64,000 nt of DNA from Thermosipho melanesiensis BI429 (GCF_000016905.1 NC_009616.1:434001-498000), one strand, 5' to 3'. Positions 36,301 through 44,679 are shown, numbered from the stretch's first letter. The notes: generated by a model not told the origin, from the sequence alone. A program made the numbers and translations.

Positions 36301-36521
36301 GAAGAAATTGCAAAGAAAAACCAAATTATATGAGCAGGTGATATATAGATACTTATCTTTTTTTCTTTTATTACTTTTGCCGCAAGATATGTAAATAAAA
36401 CCGAGAAAGCAAAGGTTAATATAGCATACTTTGGTACACTAAATTCATACGTTAATTTTGGACTCGCAAATAGTGCAACTAGCACAATTGTAATATTAAG
36501 AAATATATCTTTAAAGTACAA
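33309..36521 (-). CDS. O-antigen ligase/polymerase-like membrane protein, 1070 aa
   Basis: The N-terminal 470 residues have about 12 hydrophobic helices and the Wzy_C/O-antigen ligase motif: RFLSWFTSLELWEDHKIFGTGIGTYQ near 310, then RAHNDYFQVLGETGIVGLSLII near 365, with the conserved His-Asn-Asp. The remaining 600 residues are soluble, helical and rich in Lys, Glu and Tyr, with long charged helices (QIEQIKKQRSQLP, KEKIKKLVVIAFDKYVEYAKK); TPR-like repeats are possible but not regular. O-antigen ligases join glycans to lipid carriers or proteins; bacterial protein glycosylases of the PglL type share the motif. The tail is unusually long. Its partner is the lipoprotein downstream; it could be the acceptor, which is only a guess. 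Confidence 0.75.
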   Translation of the reverse strand: MYFKDIFLNITIVLVALFASPKLTYEFSVPKYAILTFAFSVLFTYLAAKVIKEKKISIYISPAHIIWFFFAISSIISSFNTLRDNPFYFRQSFDIGLYVLFNVLVAFYISSEYNEKKRINILLFTFMLTGLFISIDALLNFYIGYDIFLGKVGQPLSRGSIKASVGNVIFVANYIDMLLPIALYFLLAYDLGVKKFWQVSLIKLSSLVSFILGLMAVIVSQTRSEYLAIIVMSVMYVIFYFVWRKKSSPIPQIKKLTNLLLIVLLIVSVFIVLIYNTENPLTGQGKVNMTNRFSAMASVSSRDERFLSWFTSLELWEDHKIFGTGIGTYQLLSLTKMGEYLEKHPELYYGWNNFKRAHNDYFQVLGETGIVGLSLIILLLAFLVYYFFTIPKKIENRDDLLLFLSLSISIVGFSIQSFFSFPGHLLPNALAAIVFVGIAIGPYFTKKPLKEIKNTKAILLMLFILTVTYASTYLRWNHFISEVYFKEGNAAYLTFAKIMEEYPKAADYISQLEEKLKDLNKQQSEFYYLNKDVWKRQKIEEYKSKNLPYNEFEIENQRIAQINKIKNQLLSQIEQIKKQRSQLPSLAKDYYIKAKKNLLRSVTINHTYGKSYFYLATLAVQDFRINILKNNIKEHYEKIFNQDFDEFQKIIHNKTKWLSVLVPYIKDRSEILDKFDFATAQAVIDSIGIYETSLLCFNERNTYKAIAMRFHSLHVLLKELLNYIDEEQYKEKIKKLVVIAFDKYVEYAKKTLTNMPGGWNRFSDWKNPDISKATRGEDIYRFFASMTFKLQPPILKPVYEFTEWLAKMEIKAAKYMNLKNVWGVPNGVIDFLHATSFEYYKTGAIQEAIYILEKLHHMYKESFLISSERILKYKEALDNQIGALKEKYSKNIENVLSEIPSSGRKVIVRNFEEAVDKANEEFKRYNYIAVEADYMKKLISQKPQDWYNVSKNSIWSMIMVKHLNNFLSNLQKMGVHTQIIINIKNEIQGLINIPSYASIYESYARFIAHYKLIENDLKFNAEKLINTYSEMTDNMWENVIKDWGNVLLDEGTPLTTKEDILNFLKKISGR

Positions 36522-36552
36522 AATAACCCCTCCTTTTTTTATTCTACAAAAA

Positions 36553-36561
36553 ATTATACCA
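36553..36561 (-). promoter_or_regulatory. Extended -10 promoter of O-antigen-ligase-like gene
   Basis: The minus strand reads TGGTATAAT, 31 bp before the start codon and back to back with the plus-strand element at 36569. Confidence 0.55.
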
Positions 36562-36568
36562 TTAATTC

Positions 36569-36577
36569 TGATATAAT
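36569..36577 (+). promoter_or_regulatory. Extended -10 promoter of CsgG/LPP20 cluster
   Basis: TGATATAAT, 24 bp before the start codon of the first gene of the cluster; diverges from the minus-strand promoter 7 bp away. Confidence 0.55.
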
Positions 36578-36601
36578 TATTAAAAATAAAGGAGGTAAAA
36601 A

Positions 36602-37798
36602 ATGAAAAAACTTATCTTAATTTTATTACTTCCGACTATTTTATTTTCAAAACCTTTGATAGTAATAAATGTACATACATCAGATTACTCAAATCTTATA
36701 TACGCAAGTGCATATGGAACTTTAGGTAAAAAAAGATTTGAGATTTTGCTCGAAGATGCTCTAAAAAAACTAGGACTTGAGATGAAGCTTCAAGATCTAT
36801 TCTCCTCTAAAAACGAAGTACTAAATAAAAAAACTGAAAAACCGCTGGAGCTGAATATATATGTTGAAGATTTAACAATAGATATCTTAAAAGAAAAAAA
36901 TAACTACATTGAAAATAACGCATCTGGTGAATATATAAAGGTATATGATAAATATATAAAGGTTTACGTGGGAAAATGGTTTGACAAAAACGGACAATTA
37001 ACAAAAGATGGTTTATACGTTAAAGGAGTTGACGGTAACTTTTACTATCCTTCCACCTTTTATACAAAATTTAGTCATACAATTGAATACTATACAATCA
37101 AAGGACACATTAGGTACGTATTTAAAGGTAAAGAAGAAACTATTTTACTAGATAGTAATCTAAAGAAAAAGTGGTACAAATGGAATGAAGCTGTAAAAAG
37201 CCCAATAAGTATGGAAAAAAGTTTTAACTACGTTATTGATTATCTTGCAAAAAAAATCGGGAATGATCTGCTTGAAAATTTGAATTACAAGACAAAAGCT
37301 AAAATCGCAAATATGAATGATAATAGAGTTATCTTAAACGTTGGAAAAGATGACGGAATAAATACTAACACTGCATTTGAAATAGATGAAAATGCACAGA
37401 TAATTGTAAAAAACGTTGAAAAAAATTTCTCAGAAGGGGAAATTTTATACTTGAAAAAGGGCACACAACTTCATGTTGGTGATGAATTGGTTGAGGGAAA
37501 AAGAAAAATTTCTATTCCAATATCCTTAGGCCTTTATTACTCAACACAAGGTGCATATTTTTCAATAGAATTAGTACAGAAGAATATTCATCATGAAAAA
37601 GTGGCATTTTTTGCTTTGGAATTTTCAGATAAACAAAGTTATAGCCTTGGAGTTAGAGTATTAAATTTTGAAGATTTAGATTTATTTTTTACATACAATC
37701 CAGGTTATTTAGGATTTTTTGTTAAGTACAAGCTTTTTGATTTGCTTTTTAAATTTAATGGAACAGATTTCGTTCTTGGTGGTGGTATTTCATGGTAA
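36602..37798 (+). CDS. Exported CsgG-related protein, 398 aa (cluster gene 1)
   Basis: No family could be named with certainty. It has a signal peptide (MKKLILILLLPTILFS), a region laid out like CsgG (PLIVINVHTSDYSN strand, then FEILLEDALKKLGLEM helix), an inserted Tyr-rich block at about 107-160 (GEYIKVYDKYIKVYVGKWF, later GLYVKGVDGNFYYPSTFYTK), a helix SMEKSFNYVIDYLAKKIG, then a segment of form 'RVILNVGKDDGINTNTAFEI' near 245 like the FlgT C-terminal domain, and a final beta-rich 100 residues ending in aromatic GGGISW. The same order occurs in the next two genes. It overlaps the next gene's ATG by 7 nt. A secreted or outer-envelope part of a CsgG/FlgT-like assembly is likely. Confidence 0.65.
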   Translation: MKKLILILLLPTILFSKPLIVINVHTSDYSNLIYASAYGTLGKKRFEILLEDALKKLGLEMKLQDLFSSKNEVLNKKTEKPLELNIYVEDLTIDILKEKNNYIENNASGEYIKVYDKYIKVYVGKWFDKNGQLTKDGLYVKGVDGNFYYPSTFYTKFSHTIEYYTIKGHIRYVFKGKEETILLDSNLKKKWYKWNEAVKSPISMEKSFNYVIDYLAKKIGNDLLENLNYKTKAKIANMNDNRVILNVGKDDGINTNTAFEIDENAQIIVKNVEKNFSEGEILYLKKGTQLHVGDELVEGKRKISIPISLGLYYSTQGAYFSIELVQKNIHHEKVAFFALEFSDKQSYSLGVRVLNFEDLDLFFTYNPGYLGFFVKYKLFDLLFKFNGTDFVLGGGISW

Positions 37799-39558
37799 AA
37801 AAGATAACTATCTTTCTTCTTTTACTTTCCTCACTTTCTCCTTCAAAAGTGCTTGTACATTCGAAATACAATTTAAAGATAGATACTAATGCATTTGAAA
37901 GCGAAAATTTTGTGGTAATTTCAATACTTTCTGTGGAAAAAGAATCTCTTTCAAGAGAAGTAATCAGCTATATAAAAAATGAAAATGGAAACTATATAAG
38001 ATACAATGGTAATTTCTACTACACCTCAGATAATAATAAATACAGGCTAGTTGGTGAAAAATTTGTAAAGGATGAAAATGGGCCATATGTTTATGCATCA
38101 GAATTTTTCTGGGCAAGAAATGAAAAACAAAGATATATCTTAAGCGATTTCTACAAAAAAATAGTAACAAAAGAAAAATTGGAAAGATTTGTTATTTCAG
38201 GTTATTTAATTGAAATAGATAGCAGTAATTTTTACATTCTCTCATTTACTCCATTTGTATTTTATGTTAGAGATTTTAACGAAGTAGAAAAGAAGATATT
38301 AACAATACAAAAAAATGAAAATCATTTTAGCGTGGATAAATATGACATTGTAGTAAATTTTATCAATACCCCTTCAAAACTTAAGTCATTCATTCTTTCA
38401 AAACTCCAAGAAGATGATAGATACAATATATACGATAGAGAATATTTAGAAGAACTGCTAAAAGACATTTCTCTAAAAGATGCTTTGAAAGGTATAAATA
38501 TTAAATTTAGAACCCCAAATTATGTAATCAATATCGACACTGTAGAATTTTTAAACGATAAATTCCAAAAAGATTACATGATATTTTTAAAAAATGATAT
38601 GAATGGGCAATTTTTAATTACAGGTGAGAAAGTAGAAGTGGGAAGATTCTATCAAAAAGAAAATGATGCGTATATTTTAGACAAAGAAAAAGGGAAATAT
38701 GTAAAGGTCTTAAACTATCCATGGAGAAAAGAGCGTTTTAAATACGCAAGTGAATTTTACGATATCTCTTTAAAAAAAGGAGAGGGGTACACAAATTATT
38801 ATCTAACGATTCTTTTAAATGTTATTGATGTTGAAAGTGCAAAAATTGTTTATTCTAATATTTTGGATAAAAATATAGAATTTCCACAATTCTCCTACTC
38901 TCTGCACGGAACCTTTCAAAATAGTGAAATTGAAAAGTTAAATAATCTATTTTTAAGTTTATCAGAAGATGTAAAAGAAAAATTAAGAAAAGTTTTCTAT
39001 TTAACAAGTGTAGTCAAAGATGTAGATGGTTTAAACGTTTTTCTTTATGATGGTAAAAATATCGGCATAAAAGAAGGACAAATCTTCAGGATTTTTGATA
39101 ATCATTTTACACAAGGATATTTAAAAGTAAAAAGTGTTGAATGGAATGAATCAAGTGGTAACGTATTCTATTTGATTGGTGAAATTAATAAATTTAACCT
39201 TGCCAGCGAGTCTTTTCATTATCCATCAAGAATTGGTATCTCTTTTACTTTGAATAACCTCCTCGAATTAGGTGCTAAAATAAAATTTCTAGATCTGTAT
39301 GGATTTGAGAATTTTTCTTTTTTATTTGGCATAACATACAAAGAACTTTATGTAGGCTTTTCAAAAAGATTTAGCTTTATTGACACTTCTTTAAAAGTGT
39401 ATTATAACAGTTTAACAGATAACATGTCATTTGATATTGGTATTTTTCTAACGTCTTTTTCTAGAATTTCTCTTTTTAATTCCTCTGGCAACGGAATATT
39501 TATAGGCTACAATTTAACAAAACAAAAAATCTCCTTTGGATATGAACTTGGACTATAA
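37792..39558 (+). CDS. Exported CsgG-related protein with duplicated Tyr-rich block, 588 aa (cluster gene 2)
   Basis: Signal peptide MVKKITIFLLLLSSLSPS, then two copies of the Tyr-rich block seen once in the gene before: copy one at about 64-115 (GNYIRYNGNFYYTSDNNKYRL, later GPYVYASEFFWA) and copy two at about 270-325 (DAYILDKEKGKYVKV, later FKYASEFYDI). Between them lies a CsgG-like helix and strand (SFILSKLQEDDRYNIYDREY, EFLNDKFQKDYMIFL). A FlgT-C-like segment GLNVFLYDGKNIGIKEGQIFRI is near 415, and the last 110 residues are beta-rich with aromatic alternation (FENFSFLFGITYKELYVGFS). Its start overlaps the preceding stop and its end is 35 bp from the CsgG gene. Function unknown; probably an envelope component acting with its neighbours. 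Confidence 0.65.
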   Translation: MVKKITIFLLLLSSLSPSKVLVHSKYNLKIDTNAFESENFVVISILSVEKESLSREVISYIKNENGNYIRYNGNFYYTSDNNKYRLVGEKFVKDENGPYVYASEFFWARNEKQRYILSDFYKKIVTKEKLERFVISGYLIEIDSSNFYILSFTPFVFYVRDFNEVEKKILTIQKNENHFSVDKYDIVVNFINTPSKLKSFILSKLQEDDRYNIYDREYLEELLKDISLKDALKGINIKFRTPNYVINIDTVEFLNDKFQKDYMIFLKNDMNGQFLITGEKVEVGRFYQKENDAYILDKEKGKYVKVLNYPWRKERFKYASEFYDISLKKGEGYTNYYLTILLNVIDVESAKIVYSNILDKNIEFPQFSYSLHGTFQNSEIEKLNNLFLSLSEDVKEKLRKVFYLTSVVKDVDGLNVFLYDGKNIGIKEGQIFRIFDNHFTQGYLKVKSVEWNESSGNVFYLIGEINKFNLASESFHYPSRIGISFTLNNLLELGAKIKFLDLYGFENFSFLFGITYKELYVGFSKRFSFIDTSLKVYYNSLTDNMSFDIGIFLTSFSRISLFNSSGNGIFIGYNLTKQKISFGYELGL

Positions 39559-39563
39559 AATCA

Positions 39564-39572
39564 TGATATAAT
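39564..39572 (+). promoter_or_regulatory. Extended -10 promoter before CsgG-family gene
   Basis: TGATATAAT, 22 bp before the ATG at 39594, so the last two genes of the cluster may also be transcribed on their own. Confidence 0.5.
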
Positions 39573-39593
39573 TTTTTGCAGGGAGGTGGGATT

Positions 39594-40778
39594 ATGAAAA
39601 AGTTAATACTTGTTCTTTTGGTTTTGGTAAGTATTTCATTTGCAATTACAGTTAGCGAAAAAACGGGGATAGTTATTTTACCTGCAAAGGTTGGTAATGG
39701 ATGGAATATGGATGAAGCAGATTATTTGATTTCACTGCTTGAAGAAAAGGCATTATCACTTGGAAGGTTTAGAGTATATTCAAGAAACGATCTAGATGCT
39801 ATTGTAAAAGAAAGAAATTTATCTGAACTCGGTATTGTTGAAAAAACTTTTGAAGCTGGAAAAATTCTTGGCGCAAAGTATGCAATATTACTTACTCTAA
39901 CTGAATTAACATCTCAATATGAAGATAATGGATACACAGCAAGCTTAAGGTTATCGTTGAAATTGTATGATTTAAGTAGTGGTGAGCTGCTTGCCGCAAA
40001 AACATTTGATGATAGCACATACGTCGAAGAAGAAACCGCCCAAAAAGCTATAAATAGTCTTTTAGAGTTGGTTTCGGAAAAAATTTGGCTTACCTTAAGA
40101 GAATTTTTCAAAGTGGAAGCTTATGTAAAAAGTGTTGAAGATGGAAAGGTATATCTCGCTGGATTAGAGCCAAATATTGTAAAGAAAGGATTTATATTCA
40201 AAATTGAAACTTCCGATGGTGATGTTGCTTATGTAGAAGTAATTGGAATTGACAGAAAAGAAAATCTTGTAGTCACAAAATTCAAATACGGTGGAACTCC
40301 AGAGGTTTTTGATCCAGCTATAGAATATCCCATATCTGGAACGTACGGAGGATTTTCAATTGGAATGTACTCTGGAAAAATATCAATTGGAATCTCTGGA
40401 TTCCAAAATAATTTGTTTGTAGATGCTGGTATTATTCTTGCATCTGAAATGGGTTATGTTCCATGGTATACAACTGTTGGTGGTCTTTTAAAGTTTGCTG
40501 AGATGGGACAAATAAGCCTCTCTGGTTTTGGTGGCCTTCAACTACTTGGCATTTACAACACCAACAGTGATAGTAATGATTCGTTTTTAAATGTTTTTGG
40601 TATAAACGCAGGAGTGCAAATAAAGTATGAATTTGAACCAAAAAATGGAATTTTTATCAATGCAGGATACACCATGTTATTTCTAGGAGATGTTGTCCAA
40701 AATATTTACAATATCTTGTTTGGTATTGACAATACATCTTTTGTACAATTTAACATTGGCTACTTTATGGCATTTTAG
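39594..40778 (+). CDS. CsgG-family protein, 394 aa (cluster gene 3)
   Basis: The clearest CsgG relative in the cluster. After a signal peptide (MKKLILVLLVLVSISFA) come the family elements: TGIVILPAKVGNGWN, the helix EADYLISLLEEKALSLGRFRV, SRNDLDAIVKERNLSELGIV, LGAKYAILLTLTELTSQY, and LSLKLYDLSSGELLAAKTFDDS with AQKAINSLLELVSEKIW. A FlgT-C-like segment follows (DGKVYLAGLEPNIVKKGFIFKI, near 200) and the final 130 residues are glycine- and aromatic-rich beta strands ending in FNIGYFMAF. In curli producers CsgG is a secretion pore; there is no lipobox here, so it is a relative rather than CsgG itself. ATG 39594 is chosen over 39576 because GGGAGGTGGG precedes it. Confidence 0.8.
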   Translation: MKKLILVLLVLVSISFAITVSEKTGIVILPAKVGNGWNMDEADYLISLLEEKALSLGRFRVYSRNDLDAIVKERNLSELGIVEKTFEAGKILGAKYAILLTLTELTSQYEDNGYTASLRLSLKLYDLSSGELLAAKTFDDSTYVEEETAQKAINSLLELVSEKIWLTLREFFKVEAYVKSVEDGKVYLAGLEPNIVKKGFIFKIETSDGDVAYVEVIGIDRKENLVVTKFKYGGTPEVFDPAIEYPISGTYGGFSIGMYSGKISIGISGFQNNLFVDAGIILASEMGYVPWYTTVGGLLKFAEMGQISLSGFGGLQLLGIYNTNSDSNDSFLNVFGINAGVQIKYEFEPKNGIFINAGYTMLFLGDVVQNIYNILFGIDNTSFVQFNIGYFMAF

Positions 40779-40789
40779 GGGGATGTGAA

Positions 40790-42820
40790 ATGAAAAAAAT
40801 TTACATATTTTTGATAGTAATAATATTCATTTTATTTTCCTGTGATAATTCTCAAAACACCACAAATTCAACATCAAATACTTCTACTAATTTTGTTATA
40901 CCTTACGGCTTTATTGGCGCTTTTGGTGAAGGATATGCAGAATCTGAAGGCCTTTCCGAAGAAATTGCAAGGAAAGAAGCATTAAAAAAAATATCCGAAC
41001 AAATTTTTGTAGAAGTAAAAAGTGATACTACATTGTATGAAACTCTCAATCAAGTTACAAAAGATGAAAAAATAAAAGAAGAGGTTGAAACAAAACTTGA
41101 AAGTGTAGTGAAAACAACTACAAATATAGAGCTTGTAAACGTAGATTTTACTTTGGTTGATAAAAAATATAAAAATGGAAAATACTACACAAAGGTTTTG
41201 GGATTGATAGATAAAGAAACTGCATTAAATACATACAAAGTATATTTTGCAGTAAAGCTTGGCCAAGTATTGCTGAAAGATAAAATGATTTTTAGTGCTC
41301 AAAAACTGGTGGAAGAATACTCGGAGCTCTTAGAAAAAAAGAGGGAAAAGCTACCAGCAAATATGTTTTCAGAGCTCTCGAAAATTGTTTCAAATATAAA
41401 ACTTGAGTGGAGAAAAGTAAATAATATATACAATCAACTTTCTGAAAAAAACGTTTCAAATATAGTTGAGGCACTAAAACTCCTTGAAAGTATAGATAGA
41501 ATAAAGGATATTGCAAGAGATTTTCCAAATGAAAAGCTGGTAACTTTACAAAACAAAGCAAAACCATTTATTAAAGACATAAATATAAAAATAGAGGGAC
41601 CTAACAAAGTTTCTGTTGGAATGAGAATAGACTTAATTGTAAAACTAACACCAAAAGTTGACAGTATAGTTTTAAAGGTAAACTCTAAAAACGCTAATTT
41701 TCCAAATAGTATATCCCTAAAAGACGGTGAAGGGCAAATAAGCGGTATTGTAAAAGATACAGAAATGGAAGTAGAATTTTCTTTGGGAGGATTACTATCC
41801 AAAAAATTTGTTCCTGGTACAGTACAAGAAAGTGGAATTTCATCTCAAGATATAGGTAAAATTATTAGAATTGCAGTAGAAGGAGTAGATATTGACAGGA
41901 ACAAAGCAATTGAAAAAGGATTAACTTTAGCAGTAAAAAAAGCAGTGGGAATTTTATTCTCAGAAGACGTAAACCTTCTTTTGAGTTTACCTGTAGATAG
42001 CGAATTAATAGATGCTTTAATGGGAGTCCTCCAATACGAAATTGTGAATGAAGCACTAAAAAATGGTTCTTATCACCTAGTTATGAATGTAAGTTTCAAA
42101 AAAGAAGAATTTAAAAAACTACTTAAAGAAGTTATTGAAAACAAACCTACAGGATACGCCGTTTTAGTTGTAAATAACGATGAATATGGTTACATTGAAC
42201 CATATTTTGAAGAAAAATTGATAAATTTGGGTATAAATTTAGTTTCTAAAGAATATTCAAAAAAACTAGTTGGATATAACAATCCAAGTGTTTTATCAAA
42301 ACTCGCACTGCTTTCCGCAGCAAAGTATGTAATAAACGTAAAGGTTTCTTATGGTGAAAAATATTTACAAGATTACGATCTTTGGTCCGTAAGAATACTT
42401 TTGTCCGTGCAGTTAATAGACACCTTTACTGGAAAGATATTAAAAAGCTTAACGTTTGAAGAAACAAGAGCTGGTGCTACAAAACAATCTGCGCTTTCCA
42501 AAGTGTTAAACAGTGATAAATTTAATATATTCATCGAAAATTTAGTTGGAATGTTAAAAAGTAATGAAGGTAAAATAAATGAAAAAATAAGTTTGGTATT
42601 TAAGGTATCAAGATCAACATTTGTACTAGTTTTAAAAGATTATTTAAAGGAGATTTTTGAAAGTGTTACATTGATTAGAAAAACAGATAATGAAGGTTTT
42701 TTTATAATTCAAACAGATAAAAGCATTGATAATGTAATTGATAAAATATTAATGTTTAAAAATTTAGAGATAAACGTTTTACAAGTTAAAAACAATGAAG
42801 TAATATTTGAAGTAAAATAA
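40790..42820 (+). CDS. LPP20-type lipoprotein, 676 aa (cluster gene 4)
   Basis: Signal with lipobox MKKIYIFLIVIIFILFSC, cysteine 18, then a Thr/Ser/Asn linker. An LPP20-like domain spans about 38-150: GFIGAFGEGYAESEGLSEEIARKEALKKISEQI, then YYTKVLGLIDKETALNTY. A helical stretch (160-265) and a Big-like beta segment (IEGPNKVSVGMRIDLIVKL) follow. From about 350 a second block (DIGKIIRIAVEGVDIDRNKA, LTLAVKKAVGILFSEDV) looks like a degenerate second LPP20/FlgT-N domain, then VNVKVSYGEKYLQD-type CsgG-like strands (SVQLIDTFTGKILKSLTFEE). LPP20 proteins include the flagellar outer-ring protein FlgP. It follows the CsgG gene by 11 bp and ends in a strong terminator. Confidence 0.75.
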   Translation: MKKIYIFLIVIIFILFSCDNSQNTTNSTSNTSTNFVIPYGFIGAFGEGYAESEGLSEEIARKEALKKISEQIFVEVKSDTTLYETLNQVTKDEKIKEEVETKLESVVKTTTNIELVNVDFTLVDKKYKNGKYYTKVLGLIDKETALNTYKVYFAVKLGQVLLKDKMIFSAQKLVEEYSELLEKKREKLPANMFSELSKIVSNIKLEWRKVNNIYNQLSEKNVSNIVEALKLLESIDRIKDIARDFPNEKLVTLQNKAKPFIKDINIKIEGPNKVSVGMRIDLIVKLTPKVDSIVLKVNSKNANFPNSISLKDGEGQISGIVKDTEMEVEFSLGGLLSKKFVPGTVQESGISSQDIGKIIRIAVEGVDIDRNKAIEKGLTLAVKKAVGILFSEDVNLLLSLPVDSELIDALMGVLQYEIVNEALKNGSYHLVMNVSFKKEEFKKLLKEVIENKPTGYAVLVVNNDEYGYIEPYFEEKLINLGINLVSKEYSKKLVGYNNPSVLSKLALLSAAKYVINVKVSYGEKYLQDYDLWSVRILLSVQLIDTFTGKILKSLTFEETRAGATKQSALSKVLNSDKFNIFIENLVGMLKSNEGKINEKISLVFKVSRSTFVLVLKDYLKEIFESVTLIRKTDNEGFFIIQTDKSIDNVIDKILMFKNLEINVLQVKNNEVIFEVK

Positions 42821-42843
42821 CCCCCCAGTCGGGGGGTTATTTT
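42815..42843. terminator. Bidirectional terminator
   Basis: Stem AATAACCCCCC / GGGGGGTTATT with an AGTC loop between the LPP20 gene and the convergent decayed chemoreceptor. Confidence 0.9.
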
Positions 42844-44230
42844 ATAGGTTTTTTAGCTCTTGCGACTTTTCTGAAATTTCTTCTATTATTTTTTCTATTT
42901 CCTCTTGGCTCTTTTTTAAATCTTTGAACTTTTCAAATAAATCCTTTGCAATATTTTCAATTTCAACTTTTAAATTATTTGAAATATTATTTTGTTCTTT
43001 GTTCATTTCAACTATTTGTTTGAAACTTTCAAACATACTTGTCATTTCGCTAGTACTTTGATTTATTGAATTTAAAGTTTCGTTATTCTTTACTATTGCC
43101 ATAGATAATTTCTCAGAAAGCTCATATACAAAATTATTTACCTGCTCAAAATCCTTTTCTATTACCGAAACAGTTGAGTTTATATTATCCACTAACATTG
43201 TTGTATCCTGTGATAGTTTCCTAATTTCATCTGCAACAACTGCAAAGCTTTTCCTAGCCTCTCCTGCTCTTGCAGCCTCAATTGCTGCATTCAAAGATAA
43301 CAAGTTTGTTTGTGTAGCAATATCTTGAATCTTTGAGGTTATACTTTTTATATTCTCCACATTTTTCGAAAAATCTTCAAAGGCTTTTAAAAGATTATCC
43401 TTAACATTAATTAGATTTTCTGACAGTGTAATAACTTGTGAAAAATTTTCCAAATTATTTTTTGATGAACTCTCTATTCCTTCTCCCATTTGGCTAACGA
43501 AAGATATCTTTTCCGTTATTTCTTCTGTTTTTAATTGCACATTTAACAAAAACGAGTCAAATAAATCGAGTACATTTAAGAGATTGGATATTTTTTCATC
43601 TACTTCTTCTGTCTCTACAGCTAATTTTGATTAATTGCGTTTACAGCCTCAGTTGCGTTAAATACAACTTTTGAAAATTCCTTTGCACTTTCTGACCAAT
43701 TTGTAAGTTTTTTTATGTTCTCCTTTTCTTGCTTAAGAAGCTCGTTTACTTTTTTTACTTGTCTCAATAGTTTTTCTGTTTATTTCTATTATGTTTGTAA
43801 AAGCGTAAATACCAAGTGTAAGTCCAAATCCCGTTTGCGCTATGTTAAAAAACATGTAATCTATGTTTACCATGTTCAAAACAGAAAGAATCGACAAAAA
43901 TATACCTGCTACAACCGCTCCAAGACCCATTGTAACAAATCTTTCTGAAAGAACTTTTGAGTTTTTTATAAATAGATATGAAATATATATAAGTGACAAT
44001 ATCGCAAAAAGATAAAATTGTGAGTAATTTGTACGGACCGTTGTCAAATTTTTTGATAAAAGTACTCTTAAAAAGAACAACCAATACATAACTATATATA
44101 CCTTGAAAAATAAATGCCTTTTTAATTTAAATATCTCATGTGAAAATTCTAACGCAAAATACTTAGACAATGCCACACCTGAAATTACTATTTTTTTCCA
44201 AAACAATATAGGATGCAAAAATAAATTCAT
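42842..44230 (-). pseudogene. Methyl-accepting chemotaxis protein, frameshifted
   Basis: A chemoreceptor split by two single-base shifts. The N-terminal piece (44230 to about 43735) has several hydrophobic helices (VYIVMYWLFFLRVLL, FYLFAILSLIYISYLFI, MGLGAVVAGIFLSILSVLNM). It runs out of frame at a run of seven A near 43757; dropping one A continues as VNELLKQEKENIKKLTNWSE to a stop near 43630, where adding one A to an A4 run continues to the C-terminal piece (from 43549) with the signalling domain [20 protein letters not shown]. The invariant hairpin tip is altered as well (EARKSFAVV instead of EAGKGFAVV), which supports real decay rather than sequencing error. It overlaps the small membrane protein gene upstream by ATGA. 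Confidence 0.8.
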
Positions 44231-44649
44231 CTCATCTTTTGTATATCACTTAAATTCCCCACAAACCACTTACTTTCTATTCCGCCTATTTGTCGCGAAT
44301 AAAAAACTATTTTTGTATTTTTGTCTAATGGAATATAATAATACCTATGCCAGGAACTTAAATCTGGACCTTCTACAACAAATATAACCTTTTCACCTTG
44401 GTAAACTTCTACTTTTTCGTTAGCCGTAACTGCAAATGCAAGGTATCCACTTGTCTCATCTACATCCACCTCAAATCTATGAATATTGTTGTCTGTGAAA
44501 GTCATAAGCTTTTCATTTACTTTATCACCATTAAGAATTAAATTTGGTGTGTACAAGGAAACATTTGCTTGAATGTACGTATTAATTGAGAAAATAATAA
44601 CCAAAATAACAAATGCGCCAATAACGTAGTATATGATATTCTTCAGCAT
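44227..44649 (-). CDS. Membrane-anchored protein, 140 aa, paired with chemoreceptor
   Basis: Not recognised by family. One N-terminal helix (NIIYYVIGAFVILVIIFSINTYI) and an exported domain of about 110 residues with a beta pattern: VNEKLMTFTDNNIHRFEVDV, SGYLAFAVTANEKVEVYQG, SSWHRYYYIPLDKNTKIVFYS. The fold resembles periplasmic 7TMR-DISM extracellular domains, suggesting a sensory module. The ATG at 44649 is chosen for its AAAGGAGGG site rather than the in-frame start at 44667. The stop overlaps the next gene's start, so this domain and the broken chemoreceptor were coupled and may once have formed one receptor. Confidence 0.6.
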   Translation of the reverse strand: MLKNIIYYVIGAFVILVIIFSINTYIQANVSLYTPNLILNGDKVNEKLMTFTDNNIHRFEVDVDETSGYLAFAVTANEKVEVYQGEKVIFVVEGPDLSSWHRYYYIPLDKNTKIVFYSRQIGGIESKWFVGNLSDIQKMR

Positions 44650-44679
44650 AAGAACCCTCCTTTCCAAAAATTCCTTTTT

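Noticed and set aside
36602-40778. Curli operon
   Set aside because: There is no CsgA/CsgB repeat protein and the CsgG relatives lack a lipobox, so the resemblance is structural only.
43715-43948. Plus-strand open frame across the decayed chemoreceptor
   Set aside because: Antisense to the receptor remnants, with no start signal; Cys/Tyr-rich shadow translation.
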